DNA from: Nitrospira sp.
GTDB lineage: Bacteria > Nitrospirota > Nitrospiria > Nitrospirales > Nitrospiraceae
Assembly (NCBI GenBank): GCA_018242665.1
Contig: JAFEBL010000045.1
Location: 1 to 64,000 of the forward strand
DNA length: 64,000 nucleotides
Direction of reading: 5' to 3'
The notes beneath the pieces were generated by a model that was not told the origin of the DNA, did not search any database, and worked only from the letters and a program-made list of their open reading frames with translations. Positions 35,749-44,816 of this stretch are shown here, piece after piece. Within the stretch, counting starts at the first letter, position 1; each line of letters opens with the position of its first letter. Position numbers and translations under genes: made by a program.

Positions 35749-37065
35749 GTGAGCATCCACATGTTGCAGTCGGGCATGAAGGCATTGTTGCGGCAGACGG
35801 CGCTTGTCTTTGCCGGGAAAATGACTGCGGCCTGTCTGGGTTTCGCGATGAGTCTCGTCGTGGCGAGGCTCATGGGACCTGAGGCATTTGGATTGTTTTC
35901 TCTCTTTATTGTGATCTTGATTCTTGGGAACGATCTGCTGGGTGACGGTTTGAATCCCGGCGTGGTTCGTTTTTACTCGATGCATAGTGTGACCAATCCG
36001 ATTCGCGCGTCCGAACTGTTGACCAATGCCCTTGCGCTGCGGCTTGTCCTGGGTACTCCTGTCGTGTTGCTGGGAGTGGTGCTTGGCAGTCAGGTCGCCG
36101 AACGGCTCTTCCAGAATCCAGCATATGTCCTCCCCATCATATTGGGACTCGTCGGTTCTCTTGGTGCGGCCTTGTGGAGTTTCGATCTCGCCGCATGGCA
36201 ATCCCGGGAAGACTTTGTGACCTATGCGGTGATGGTCGGGCTGGTGAATGTTCTCCGAGTGCTCAGCCTGCCGATTTTGATCGTGATAGGACACCTGACA
36301 CTCGAGGCCGTCATGGGGCTACATGTGGCGCTATTCTATCTGTGCACTCTCGCGGGCCTGTGGCTCCTTCGCCGGCACCTGGCGCCACTTCAGCTCAATG
36401 GAGCACTTCTTCGCGAGCTATTCCGTTTCAGCAAATGGCCTGCGATGGCAAGCACCTGCTTTCTCCTTCAAGTGAACCTCGGCGTGCCGATTCTCAACTA
36501 CTTTTATGATTCGCGAGAGGCGGGGGTGTATGCGGCAGGAACGTCTCTCTTGCAAGGCATCGATTTTTTAACCATCAGTCTGCTGACCACGCTACTTCCG
36601 AAAGTCAGTCAGTTGACTGGCCTGGAGCAATGTCGTGCGTATGTCCAACGCTCCTTTCCGATCTATCTGGGGCTTGCTGTCTGTCTCGTTCCGGTCATGT
36701 TTCTTGCGCGACCTCTCGTCATCGGCCTCTTCGGGCCGGCGTATGAGGGCACCATTCCGGTGTTTCAAATTTTGTTTCTCGGGGCGCTGGGAACGCTGGT
36801 CACGCATCCGTTGTATCTTGTGCTGTACACGATCAATCGTCCGCATCTGTATACGTATTCCGGGATCGTGGCGTTGTCAGTGTGGGTCTTGGCCGGCCTC
36901 TGGCTCATTCCCGAATATGGAGCGGTGGGTGCCGCTTGGACGACGTTGTGTGCTCGCCTCATCCAATCGGTGATGATCGTTGTGATCCTCTGGTACGCCT
37001 TGGGGTTCAGCCGGGCCACGGAGGTCGGTGCTCGTTCCATGATGCCGAATGTAAGGGAATCATGA
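35749..37065 (+). CDS. Polysaccharide flippase, Wzx/MOP family
   Basis: Predicted to flip undecaprenyl-linked repeat units across the inner membrane. The 438 aa protein has 12-14 hydrophobic helices and begins with the family's characteristic QTALVFAGKMTAACLGFAMS, then RLMGPEAFGLFSLF. It starts at GTG 35749, with ATG 35761 as an alternative, and overlaps the ligase gene by ATGA. Confidence 0.87.
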   Translation: MSIHMLQSGMKALLRQTALVFAGKMTAACLGFAMSLVVARLMGPEAFGLFSLFIVILILGNDLLGDGLNPGVVRFYSMHSVTNPIRASELLTNALALRLVLGTPVVLLGVVLGSQVAERLFQNPAYVLPIILGLVGSLGAALWSFDLAAWQSREDFVTYAVMVGLVNVLRVLSLPILIVIGHLTLEAVMGLHVALFYLCTLAGLWLLRRHLAPLQLNGALLRELFRFSKWPAMASTCFLLQVNLGVPILNYFYDSREAGVYAAGTSLLQGIDFLTISLLTTLLPKVSQLTGLEQCRAYVQRSFPIYLGLAVCLVPVMFLARPLVIGLFGPAYEGTIPVFQILFLGALGTLVTHPLYLVLYTINRPHLYTYSGIVALSVWVLAGLWLIPEYGAVGAAWTTLCARLIQSVMIVVILWYALGFSRATEVGARSMMPNVRES

Positions 37066-38462
37066 AGTCCGTACAGACATCAATCGCCGTTCCCACCGTT
37101 GCCGGCGCGGCACTCGGTGCGTCGGTTCTGGCCCTTTCGATGAAAGCCGTGGCGATTGTGATTGCTGGAATGGCCTTTGCCGCGATGGCTTCGGCAGCAG
37201 CATTTCCCTATTACATTCTTGTCGCCACAATTCCAGTCCAAGTCGATCTCCTGGGCGGTATTACGGTTACCAAATTGATCACGCCATTGGCGATTGCCAT
37301 GGTGATTATGAATGCCTTGACCAACCGGGGTCCTTGGCCGGTAGTCACGCGGTGGCCGGTCGGTTACCTCGCAACCCTGTTCTTTGTGACCTCCATGGTG
37401 TCGTTGTTCCTTGCAGAGGGGGTACGAGGGTTTCCTGGTGAAGCCGCAAAGATTCCCGTCTATTGGGCACTCTTTTTCTTCACGCTGACCTTCAATCGAA
37501 CCACAGATGATCTTCGCCGGCTCCTTTGGGTCATTACTATCACCGGGGTCGCGGAGGCTCTCATCACGGCTGCGCAAGTGAAGTATGGGTTTGTCATGCC
37601 TGGAGACTGGCGGAGAAACATCGGCCTGCCGAGCGAGGGAGGCATGGATGGCGCATTTATGTCATTTTCTGAAGGAAAAATGAGAGCGGAAGGCACCACA
37701 GCCCATCCGATTCTTCTCGCAAGTTTTTTCTTGATGGCAATCCCGTGCACGACCTTTCTGTTTATGACGGAAACGTGCGTCCGGATCAAAGTGTTCCTAG
37801 GCGGTGCGCTGGCATTGATGGCCTATGCCTGGTTTTACACATTCGCGCGAAGTTCCGTCATTGGTTTTGCGTTCGCCCTTGTCGTGACCATGTGGTTTCA
37901 TTCGAAGCTCACTCGAAACCTGGTCTTGGCCGGTGTCGTAGTCTTCGTCACAGGCTTGGTGAGTCAGCAAGTGCTTTCGGAAGTGTTTCAAACTGGTATT
38001 CAGCTATTTGATAGTCAGAATCTCTTTGGAAAAGCTGACTTGAATGAGGGCAGTGGAAGTTTCGATTTTCGACTTGAATCCATTGTCGGCGGGTGGAATC
38101 TCTTTTGGGCTCATCCCTGGTTCGGTGTCGGATTTGGTCAGTCTATCAATCACTATGTGAAATATTTGCCGGCTTGGGCTACTCACCCCTTTCACCCTGC
38201 CACGATTCACAATGTTTTTCTCGAGGTGGCGTGCGAGCTCGGACTTATTGCGGCCTCTGCGTTCATCGGGCTGTGGGCCTGGGCATTCATCTCCGTTGGG
38301 CGCGCGCTTCGTACTGTCGAACTGCGGCCATACGCGGTGTTGCTCAGCAGCATTCTAGTAGGGCAGGTGGCGTTTCTGATGATCACCCCGATGGTGAGAG
38401 AAATTTGGCTCACGTTGGCCATGGCGAGCGCGATCGGGCACATGGCGAGGAGGACAACATGA
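37062..38462 (+). CDS. O-antigen ligase / Wzy-like polymerase
   Basis: A 466 aa membrane protein with ten or more helices and the Wzy_C periplasmic loop: residues about 325-380 contain RLESIVGGWNLFWAHPWFGV and GFGQSINHY, then HPATIHNVFLEVACELGLI, where the His is conserved in ligases and polymerases. In a Wzx/Wzc/Wza context a polymerase role is more likely than LPS ligation. The start overlaps the flippase stop. Confidence 0.85.
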   Translation: MKSVQTSIAVPTVAGAALGASVLALSMKAVAIVIAGMAFAAMASAAAFPYYILVATIPVQVDLLGGITVTKLITPLAIAMVIMNALTNRGPWPVVTRWPVGYLATLFFVTSMVSLFLAEGVRGFPGEAAKIPVYWALFFFTLTFNRTTDDLRRLLWVITITGVAEALITAAQVKYGFVMPGDWRRNIGLPSEGGMDGAFMSFSEGKMRAEGTTAHPILLASFFLMAIPCTTFLFMTETCVRIKVFLGGALALMAYAWFYTFARSSVIGFAFALVVTMWFHSKLTRNLVLAGVVVFVTGLVSQQVLSEVFQTGIQLFDSQNLFGKADLNEGSGSFDFRLESIVGGWNLFWAHPWFGVGFGQSINHYVKYLPAWATHPFHPATIHNVFLEVACELGLIAASAFIGLWAWAFISVGRALRTVELRPYAVLLSSILVGQVAFLMITPMVREIWLTLAMASAIGHMARRTT

Positions 38463-39709
38463 CACAGCTTCGGGTGCTTCATCTGCGGAATTGCCGTGGG
38501 ATCAGCGACGTGACCGGTAGCGAAACTTACCTGATGTCTCTCATCCCCGGCCTTGCTGCGCGCAACTGTGAGTCAACGCTCGCCTGCGTAGTCGATCCTC
38601 GTCACGGTGAAACGCCATGGTTGAAGGAGGCCAGGCGTCTGCAGTTGCCGCTCGTCACGATTCCGGTCGGAAATCTGTTCAGTTGGCACGATGTCTCCGC
38701 TACGGTGCGACTGATCCGGAATCTTGAAGCCGACATCGTTCATACCCATGACCATCGTGCCGACCTGGTGGGAGCCATTGCCGCGAAGCTGACAGGCCGA
38801 CCGGTCGTCGCGACCTTTATGGGCTGGACCAATTTCCCCGCCGGTTCCCTTCGGGCGAGGCTGTACCCGGTGGTCAATCGATTGGCCCATCGGTTGTTTG
38901 ATGCCGTCATTTCCGATTCCGGCACGATGGCGGCTCAAGTGAAGCAGGAGAGTGGAGGGCCTCCCGTCCTCGTCATTCATGGAGGAGTCGACCTTACCGC
39001 GTTCACCGCGGAGGTACCGCCTGTGCTTCGTTCCACGTGGTTTGGTGCGGGCGACATCAAAGTGCTGGGAATGGTAGGCCGGATTCATCCGGTCAAGGGA
39101 CAGTGGGAGTTTTTGCAAGCGGCTGCGGCTATTGCGCAACGTCATCCAGAGTGCCGGTTCGTGATCGTCGGGGAAGCGCCGCCGGGATACGAAACCTATA
39201 AGCAGACACTCATCAAGTTTGTTGAGGAGCAAGGTCTGCAGTCTCGTGTGGTCTTCACGAAAGTCGCCAAGGAGTTCGTGCCGCAAGTCATGGCCTCGTT
39301 GGACATATTGGTGGCGCCATCCTTTGCTGAAAGCTTCAGCTTTACCCTCATTGAAGGGATGGCTATGGGAAAAGCTGTGGTGACCACGGATGTCGGAGGA
39401 ACGCACGAGATGATTACCGATGGAGTAACGGGAATCCTCCTTCAGCCTGGCGATGTCAGAGGATTGACGCAGACGCTCGTTCAATTGATCGAGGATCCAC
39501 GCAAAGGATCTGAGCTGGGCCGTCGAGCGCAGCGGCATGTCGCGCAGGAATTGAGTGTCGACGTCATGGCGTCACGCACCCGCAATGTCTATAGAGAGGT
39601 CATCAGTTGGCGTGAACAACGGCGGAACGGGGCAACCGGAGCGACAGGTTTGGATGAGCGACTTCAACGGGCATTGATTCTTGAGTCCGGAAAGAATTCG
39701 GAAGCGTAA
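38459..39709 (+). CDS. GT4-family glycosyltransferase
   Basis: A cytosolic GT-B enzyme of 416 aa. The N-terminal acceptor half includes LRNCRGISDVTGSETYLMSL and HTHDHRADL. The donor half has GMVGRIHPVKGQWEFLQA, a VIVGEAPPG strand and the EX7E-like site in PSFAESFSFTLIEGMAMGKA. The ATG overlaps the ligase stop. The sugar is unknown. Confidence 0.9.
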   Translation: MTQLRVLHLRNCRGISDVTGSETYLMSLIPGLAARNCESTLACVVDPRHGETPWLKEARRLQLPLVTIPVGNLFSWHDVSATVRLIRNLEADIVHTHDHRADLVGAIAAKLTGRPVVATFMGWTNFPAGSLRARLYPVVNRLAHRLFDAVISDSGTMAAQVKQESGGPPVLVIHGGVDLTAFTAEVPPVLRSTWFGAGDIKVLGMVGRIHPVKGQWEFLQAAAAIAQRHPECRFVIVGEAPPGYETYKQTLIKFVEEQGLQSRVVFTKVAKEFVPQVMASLDILVAPSFAESFSFTLIEGMAMGKAVVTTDVGGTHEMITDGVTGILLQPGDVRGLTQTLVQLIEDPRKGSELGRRAQRHVAQELSVDVMASRTRNVYREVISWREQRRNGATGATGLDERLQRALILESGKNSEA

Positions 39710-39754
39710 CTGTGTTCACGGTTCAAACCGTCGCATGGCAGAAACGAGGACAGG

Positions 39755-40759
39755 ATGGAAATACGTGTCACAGTCGTCATTCCGGCCTATAACGCGACCA
39801 AGACGATTCATGACGGTCTGGATGCCTTCGCTCGGCAATCCTTCCCGGCCGAAGCCGTCGAGCTCATCCTGGTCGATGATGAATCGACGGATGGCACGCC
39901 GGAATATATCGAACGTTACGTCGCAGGATGGGGCTGCTCACAGCCGAAAGTGCGTGTGCTGCGCCAGGAGCATCGAGGTCCGGCTGCGGCGCGGAACCTT
40001 GGGGCGGCGGCGGCGCAAGGAGAATTTCTCCTGTTTACGGACGCTGACTGCGTGCCGCATGTGGACTGGATCAAGGAAATGGTGGCGCCTTTTGCCTCCC
40101 CGGAAATCGCCGCGGTGAAGGGGGCGTACAAGACGAAGCAGCGGAGCCTGGTTGCGAGGTTTGCGCAGGCTGAGTTTGAAGCCCGCTATCGCCAGCTCGC
40201 GTTGGCGGACTATGTGGATGTGGTGTTTTCGTATTCGGCGGGATTTCGTCGTCAGGTATTTCGCTCGATCGGCGGATTCGATACGAGTTTTCCGGTTGCC
40301 GACAATGAAGATACGGACCTGTCCTACCGCGTCGCCACGGCCGGCTACAAGATCAAGTTCAACCCGTCGGCCATTATCTATCATCAACATCCGTCGACAC
40401 TGCGGCAGTATCTTCGGAAAAAACATAGCCGGGCCTACTGGCGCGTCATGGTGTACAAGCGATTTCCAGGCAAGGCAATCCGTGACTCGTATACGCCGCA
40501 AACGTTGAAGCTGCAGATCGGCTCCGTGATGTTGGGGGCGGGCGCGCTGGTGGTGAGTCCCCTCATCCCGTATGCCGTCTCTGTCGCCGGGGTGGCCGGC
40601 GGGCTGTTTGTTGCCACGGCGGTTCCGTTTTTGTGGCAGCTTCCGCGAGAAGATCCCGGATTGCGGCTGGCTGCGCCATTTCTCTTGATGTGCCGGGCTG
40701 CCGTCATGGCCACTGGGTTGATGCGAACCGTGCCGATGTTAATGAGTAAGACCAATTAA
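39755..40759 (+). CDS. GT2-family glycosyltransferase with C-terminal membrane segments
   Basis: A 334 aa GT-A enzyme: VTVVIPAYNATKTI at the N-terminus, LVDDESTDGT for nucleotide binding, the DxD motif as FTDADCVPH, and NEDTDLSYR for the acceptor base. Two hydrophobic helices in residues about 255-290 anchor it to the inner membrane. It probably adds a sugar to the lipid-linked unit. Confidence 0.9.
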   Translation: MEIRVTVVIPAYNATKTIHDGLDAFARQSFPAEAVELILVDDESTDGTPEYIERYVAGWGCSQPKVRVLRQEHRGPAAARNLGAAAAQGEFLLFTDADCVPHVDWIKEMVAPFASPEIAAVKGAYKTKQRSLVARFAQAEFEARYRQLALADYVDVVFSYSAGFRRQVFRSIGGFDTSFPVADNEDTDLSYRVATAGYKIKFNPSAIIYHQHPSTLRQYLRKKHSRAYWRVMVYKRFPGKAIRDSYTPQTLKLQIGSVMLGAGALVVSPLIPYAVSVAGVAGGLFVATAVPFLWQLPREDPGLRLAAPFLLMCRAAVMATGLMRTVPMLMSKTN

Positions 40760-40785
40760 GATTCATGTTACAGAGGGGGCGAGTC

Positions 40786-41388
40786 ATGCGAGGTATGCGT
40801 CACACGATGTGGGTGGTTCTGTTCATGGTGTTCTGCGTTGCGGGAGGTGCGGAGGCCTCTGAAACCGAATCGGCGGCAGCACCGGCAGCGGAGGCGGGCT
40901 GGAGCGGTCCGTTTCGATTGGGTGCGGGAGATGTCCTCAATGTGTTCATTTGGAAGCACAAGGAACTTTCGACCATTGTCACGGTTCGTCCTGACGGAAA
41001 GATCAACTATCCATTGATCGGCGAGATCGAGGCGAAAGGCCTCACGCTGGGTGAGATCGAAGAACGGATCAATAAGCAACTGAAGAACCAGATCCAAGAT
41101 CCGCAAGTGACCGTGATCCTGGAAGCCACGCATAGTTTTCGAATTTTTGTGCTGGGCGAAGTGATGCAACCAGGGGTCTTCGATCTGAAGGGCCCAGTGA
41201 CCGTCATCCAGGCCTTGGCCATGGCTCGTGGGCTCACCACCTTTGCTTCGCGGAATAAGATTTTTATCGTCAATCCCGCGCGCGGCAACGAGCAACGCAT
41301 TCCGTTCAGCTACAGCAAGTTTGTGCAGGGGGAGGACACGAATCAAAATGTCCTGCTTCGTCCCGGAGATACTGTGATTGTGCCGTAA
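40786..41388 (+). CDS. Polysaccharide export protein (OPX/Wza-like)
   Basis: The 200 aa product has a cleavable signal peptide, then a Poly_export domain (FRLGAGDVLNVFIWKHKELS, RPDGKINYPLIGEI) and one SLBB domain (IFVLGEVMQPGVFDLKGP). Compared with Wza it is short and lacks the C-terminal amphipathic helix. The barrel protein encoded next may therefore form the outer-membrane pore. The ATG at 40786 has GAGGGGGCG upstream. Confidence 0.9.
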   Translation: MRGMRHTMWVVLFMVFCVAGGAEASETESAAAPAAEAGWSGPFRLGAGDVLNVFIWKHKELSTIVTVRPDGKINYPLIGEIEAKGLTLGEIEERINKQLKNQIQDPQVTVILEATHSFRIFVLGEVMQPGVFDLKGPVTVIQALAMARGLTTFASRNKIFIVNPARGNEQRIPFSYSKFVQGEDTNQNVLLRPGDTVIVP

Positions 41389-41426
41389 TGACGGTCAATC
41401 CACATTTCGGACGAAGGTAGATTCGA

Positions 41427-42752
41427 GTGGCACAAGGGATGTTAGACCTGCGCTTTTTTGTGGGCAGGGAGGCCGGATCCGTTTCGGTGTCTGGGTGGAC
41501 CGGGGTTCGCCAGGCAGCAGTTGGTGCGATTCTGGCCATCGGGGGCCTGCTGGCTCCGACGATAGCGCTCGGGCAAGAGTCCGAGCATACGGAGTTCGTT
41601 CGTCCGCAGCGGGAGTTTGGCGAGGTGCCATCGTGGCAGAATCAAATGGGATATGACCGGATGCCCGAGTCTGAAAAATTGCTCTTGGGAATTCCCACAC
41701 GCCGCGATGGATTTACTCCTCGTCTTGCGATGACGGAGCAATATACCGACAACGTGTTCTTTACGGCCCGCAATCGCGGGACCGACTATATTACAAAAGT
41801 CACGCCGGGACTCGGCTACGTGACATCGGGACGATATGGACAGCTCTTCGCGGACTACGCCGTGGAGTCCCGGACCTATGCCAACAACACGAATCAAAAT
41901 CGAGCCGTCTCGCGGCAAAACGGGGAATTGCTGGCTCTGCTGGACTTGACGAGTCGGACTTCGTTGACGATTTTCGAACGCTTCGAGTCCTTCCAGGATC
42001 CGACCGAGCAGCAGGTGCCCGGTCTTCTCGGATCATTCGGTCGTACGTCTATCAACATCGGCGCCTTGATGGTCAGGCACCGCTTGACACCGTCTGTGGA
42101 TCTCCTCGTTAACTATGGAAACTTTCTTTGGTCCGTCGATGCACCGGGAGCGATCAATAGCATGACCCATGAGGGTGAGCTCGGTGTCAGAGTGCGTGAG
42201 TCACAGTGGGGACGAACCACGGTCAAATATCGGTTTCGATTTTTCGATTTTCAACAGAGCCGCGATCTCCAATCTCATTCAGCAATGGTGGGACATGAGA
42301 TGGACCTCTCTGAAACGCTGACTGTGAGTGGAACACTCGGCGCGGTTCGTGTGGCTCCGACCCCCTCGACAATCAATCTCATGGCTCAAGCTTCCATTAA
42401 GAAATCTATTGGAGAGGCGCTCTACGAACTGAGCTATATGCGGGATGTATTCCCGCCTTCGGGAGGCATCAGCCAGCCACTCGTTGGCGATTTTGTGAAA
42501 GCCTCAGCCAAAATCAGGATCGCAAACGGGTTTCTCTTGGATGCCGGACTTGTGTGGGTGTTGACCAGTACGAGTTCGGATGATCTGAAGGTGAACACAT
42601 TGAAATGGAACGCGGGAATCTCGTATTCCCCCGCATCCTGGCTTGTGGCAAGGCTGGGATACGACATGTTTAATCAGCGAGAGGAATTCTTTGGGGTCAA
42701 CGCGGATCGTTTAGCCAACAAAGTGACCTTGCGCTTGACGGCTACCTTTTAA
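41427..42752 (+). CDS. Outer-membrane beta-barrel protein of the polysaccharide locus
   Basis: A 441 aa protein with an N-terminal signal-like helix (residues 27-48, AAVGAILAIGGLLAPTIALG) and a series of amphipathic strands (TSLTIFERFESF, TTVKYRFRFFDF, VTLRLTATF at the C-terminus ending in Phe). It looks like the GumB-adjacent/EpsL-type barrel proteins common in such loci. It likely completes the export channel with the upstream OPX protein. Confidence 0.72.
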   Translation: MAQGMLDLRFFVGREAGSVSVSGWTGVRQAAVGAILAIGGLLAPTIALGQESEHTEFVRPQREFGEVPSWQNQMGYDRMPESEKLLLGIPTRRDGFTPRLAMTEQYTDNVFFTARNRGTDYITKVTPGLGYVTSGRYGQLFADYAVESRTYANNTNQNRAVSRQNGELLALLDLTSRTSLTIFERFESFQDPTEQQVPGLLGSFGRTSINIGALMVRHRLTPSVDLLVNYGNFLWSVDAPGAINSMTHEGELGVRVRESQWGRTTVKYRFRFFDFQQSRDLQSHSAMVGHEMDLSETLTVSGTLGAVRVAPTPSTINLMAQASIKKSIGEALYELSYMRDVFPPSGGISQPLVGDFVKASAKIRIANGFLLDAGLVWVLTSTSSDDLKVNTLKWNAGISYSPASWLVARLGYDMFNQREEFFGVNADRLANKVTLRLTATF

Positions 42753-42820
42753 ATCAGATCGCGCGACGTCGAATGTGGATGGCATGGGGCAAAGTCAAAC
42801 AGCGATGGCGGTAGGAATCT

Positions 42821-43972
42821 ATGACTATTTCCAGTGACGGACTGCGGATCATGTTCATTGCGCCGGCTCCCCGAGCTGGGACGGTGCAGTATACCCATAA
42901 TTTGGCCAATGCCCTGGCGGATCGAGGGCATCACGTGACACTCGTGACCGGATTGGGGTTCGAGTTGGCTGAGTACCCACGAAAATACACGGCCCTGGAA
43001 GTGTTCGACCGTTATCGGCCCAGACCCGGCAGGCTTGTGAAATTGTTCTGGCATTGCCTGACCTTCCGGCCCCAGATTATTCACCTGCAGGGCGCCCAAC
43101 ACCCGGCTCTCTATATTCTGCTCTGGATGGTCTTAAGGGTGATGACTCGCGCGACGTTTGTGTACACCCCGCAAGATGTCTTGCCCAACTCTTTGCGTCC
43201 CTATCACATCAAGGCATTTCGGTTCCTCTACGCGCGGATGCGGCACGTGTTTCTGAACGCGAAGCAGAATGAATCGCTGGTGGTCGAACACTTCGGGGTA
43301 CCTCGCGAGCGGATCACGGTGCTTCCGATCGCTGATCTGACGGCGTTTGTGCGAACACATGTGGCGAGGGAAACGCCGAATATCCCGGACGGGGCACAAG
43401 TGGTGCTGTGCTTCGGACTGATTGAGCCAAGGAAAGGCATCCATACCTTACTCGCTGCTGCACCAGATGTGATTCGACAGGTGCCGAATGCGCTGATCTT
43501 GATTGTGGGGAAGCCGCTGATGGATATCGCGCCCTTGCAGCGCCAACTGGAGCAATCAGGAATGCAGGAACATGTGCGCCTCGTGCCGGAGTATGCCAGT
43601 TTTGCCCAGATGGCCGGCTACTTCACCTCCGCCAAATTTCTTGTTCTGCCGTATGAAAACGGATGGAACAGCGGAGTATTGGCTTCGGCATTTGGGTTCG
43701 GGAAGCCAGTGGTTGCAACGCGAGTCGGTGGATTTGATGAGGTGGTGACGGATGAGTCGACCGGCTTGCTGGTAGCTCCGAAAGATCCAGGGGCGTTGGC
43801 GACAGCTATCGTGCGACTACTGAATGATCAGGGGTTGTACGCGCGTCTGCGCGCGAACGTCCAAGCCGCGGCGGGCGACATCTCCTGGGAGACCATTGCC
43901 GGTCTGACCGAGAGGCGATATGGAGATCTTCTCAGGACGGGAGCTGACTGTGCAGTATCGCAGGCTCGGTAA
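42821..43972 (+). CDS. GT4-family glycosyltransferase
   Basis: A 383 aa GT-B enzyme. The N-terminal half contains APRAGTVQYTHNLANALADR and IIHLQGAQH. The donor half contains LCFGLIEPRKGIHTLLAA, VPEYASFAQMAGYFTSAKFL, an acidic-poor donor site PYENGWNSGVLASAFGFGKP and a DEVVTDESTGLLV loop. GGTAGGAATCT precedes the ATG. It overlaps the aldo/keto reductase start. Confidence 0.88.
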   Translation: MTISSDGLRIMFIAPAPRAGTVQYTHNLANALADRGHHVTLVTGLGFELAEYPRKYTALEVFDRYRPRPGRLVKLFWHCLTFRPQIIHLQGAQHPALYILLWMVLRVMTRATFVYTPQDVLPNSLRPYHIKAFRFLYARMRHVFLNAKQNESLVVEHFGVPRERITVLPIADLTAFVRTHVARETPNIPDGAQVVLCFGLIEPRKGIHTLLAAAPDVIRQVPNALILIVGKPLMDIAPLQRQLEQSGMQEHVRLVPEYASFAQMAGYFTSAKFLVLPYENGWNSGVLASAFGFGKPVVATRVGGFDEVVTDESTGLLVAPKDPGALATAIVRLLNDQGLYARLRANVQAAAGDISWETIAGLTERRYGDLLRTGADCAVSQAR

Positions 43973-44816
43973 TACAGATCTGACCCCCTCCCTGCTGGGC
44001 TTCGGGTGTTCGATGATCGCCTCCCTGGCTACTCGCCATTCACGTGGAGAAGTCGAGGCAACGCTCCGTGCGGCGCGCGATGCCGGCGTGACATTCTTTG
44101 ATACGGCGGATGTGTATGGACAGGGCGATAGCGAACGTCTGCTCGGACGGCTGTATCGTGAACGGGGCAAAGGTATGATTCTTTGTACCAAGGCTGGCTT
44201 GACGGTTGGTCCGATTGAGGGCCTCGTACGCATGGTCAAGCCGGTACTGAATGGGTTGATGCGCCGTTGGTCATCCGCCCGAAGCGCGGCGACACAGAGG
44301 CGGCGTCACCAAGAACGTCAGTGTTTCGCCCCGGACTATCTGCGGCGCCGGATCGAAGGAAGTATTCGACGCCTCGGCGTGGATCGCCTCGATCTGTTTC
44401 TTCTGCACAATCCTCCGGTTGATCTTCCGGAGCGCGATGACGTGTTTGAACTGTTGCTACGCCTGAAGGCGAGCGGCACACTTCGTCACATCGGCGTCTC
44501 ATGCGGTTCGTTGGAGGACGCTGATGTGTGGGTGACGCAGGCACATGTCGCCTGCGTGCAGGTTCCTCTTGATCGAAGCCGGATGGCATTAGCGCGGCCG
44601 TTTTTGGAACGTGCCGGTGCGCTCGGGGTCGGAGTCATTGCACGTGAAATCTTGTCTCGTGACGCGCTGGCCCTCGGGTCGATTTCAGACGCATTTAGAC
44701 CGCTCCTGGAGAGGCAAGAGATCGGGGTGATGTTGGCCGGCATGGGATGTCGGACTCATTTACGCGAAAATCTCGGTGCGATCGATGAATCGTTGAGGTG
44801 TGTCCATGTTGCGTGA
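43950..44816 (+). CDS. Aldo/keto reductase family protein
   Basis: NAD(P)H-dependent carbonyl reductase with a TIM barrel. The 288 aa protein shows the catalytic set: Asp and Tyr in FDTADVYGQGDSERLL, Lys in ILCTKAGL, and His in LFLLHNPPVD. A basic insertion around residues 100-125 (SSARSAATQRRRHQERQC) is unusual. GTG 43950 has GGGAG at 6 nt; ATG 43920 would overlap the previous gene further. Its role in the polysaccharide locus is unknown; it may reduce a sugar intermediate. Confidence 0.85.
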   Translation: MQYRRLGNTDLTPSLLGFGCSMIASLATRHSRGEVEATLRAARDAGVTFFDTADVYGQGDSERLLGRLYRERGKGMILCTKAGLTVGPIEGLVRMVKPVLNGLMRRWSSARSAATQRRRHQERQCFAPDYLRRRIEGSIRRLGVDRLDLFLLHNPPVDLPERDDVFELLLRLKASGTLRHIGVSCGSLEDADVWVTQAHVACVQVPLDRSRMALARPFLERAGALGVGVIAREILSRDALALGSISDAFRPLLERQEIGVMLAGMGCRTHLRENLGAIDESLRCVHVA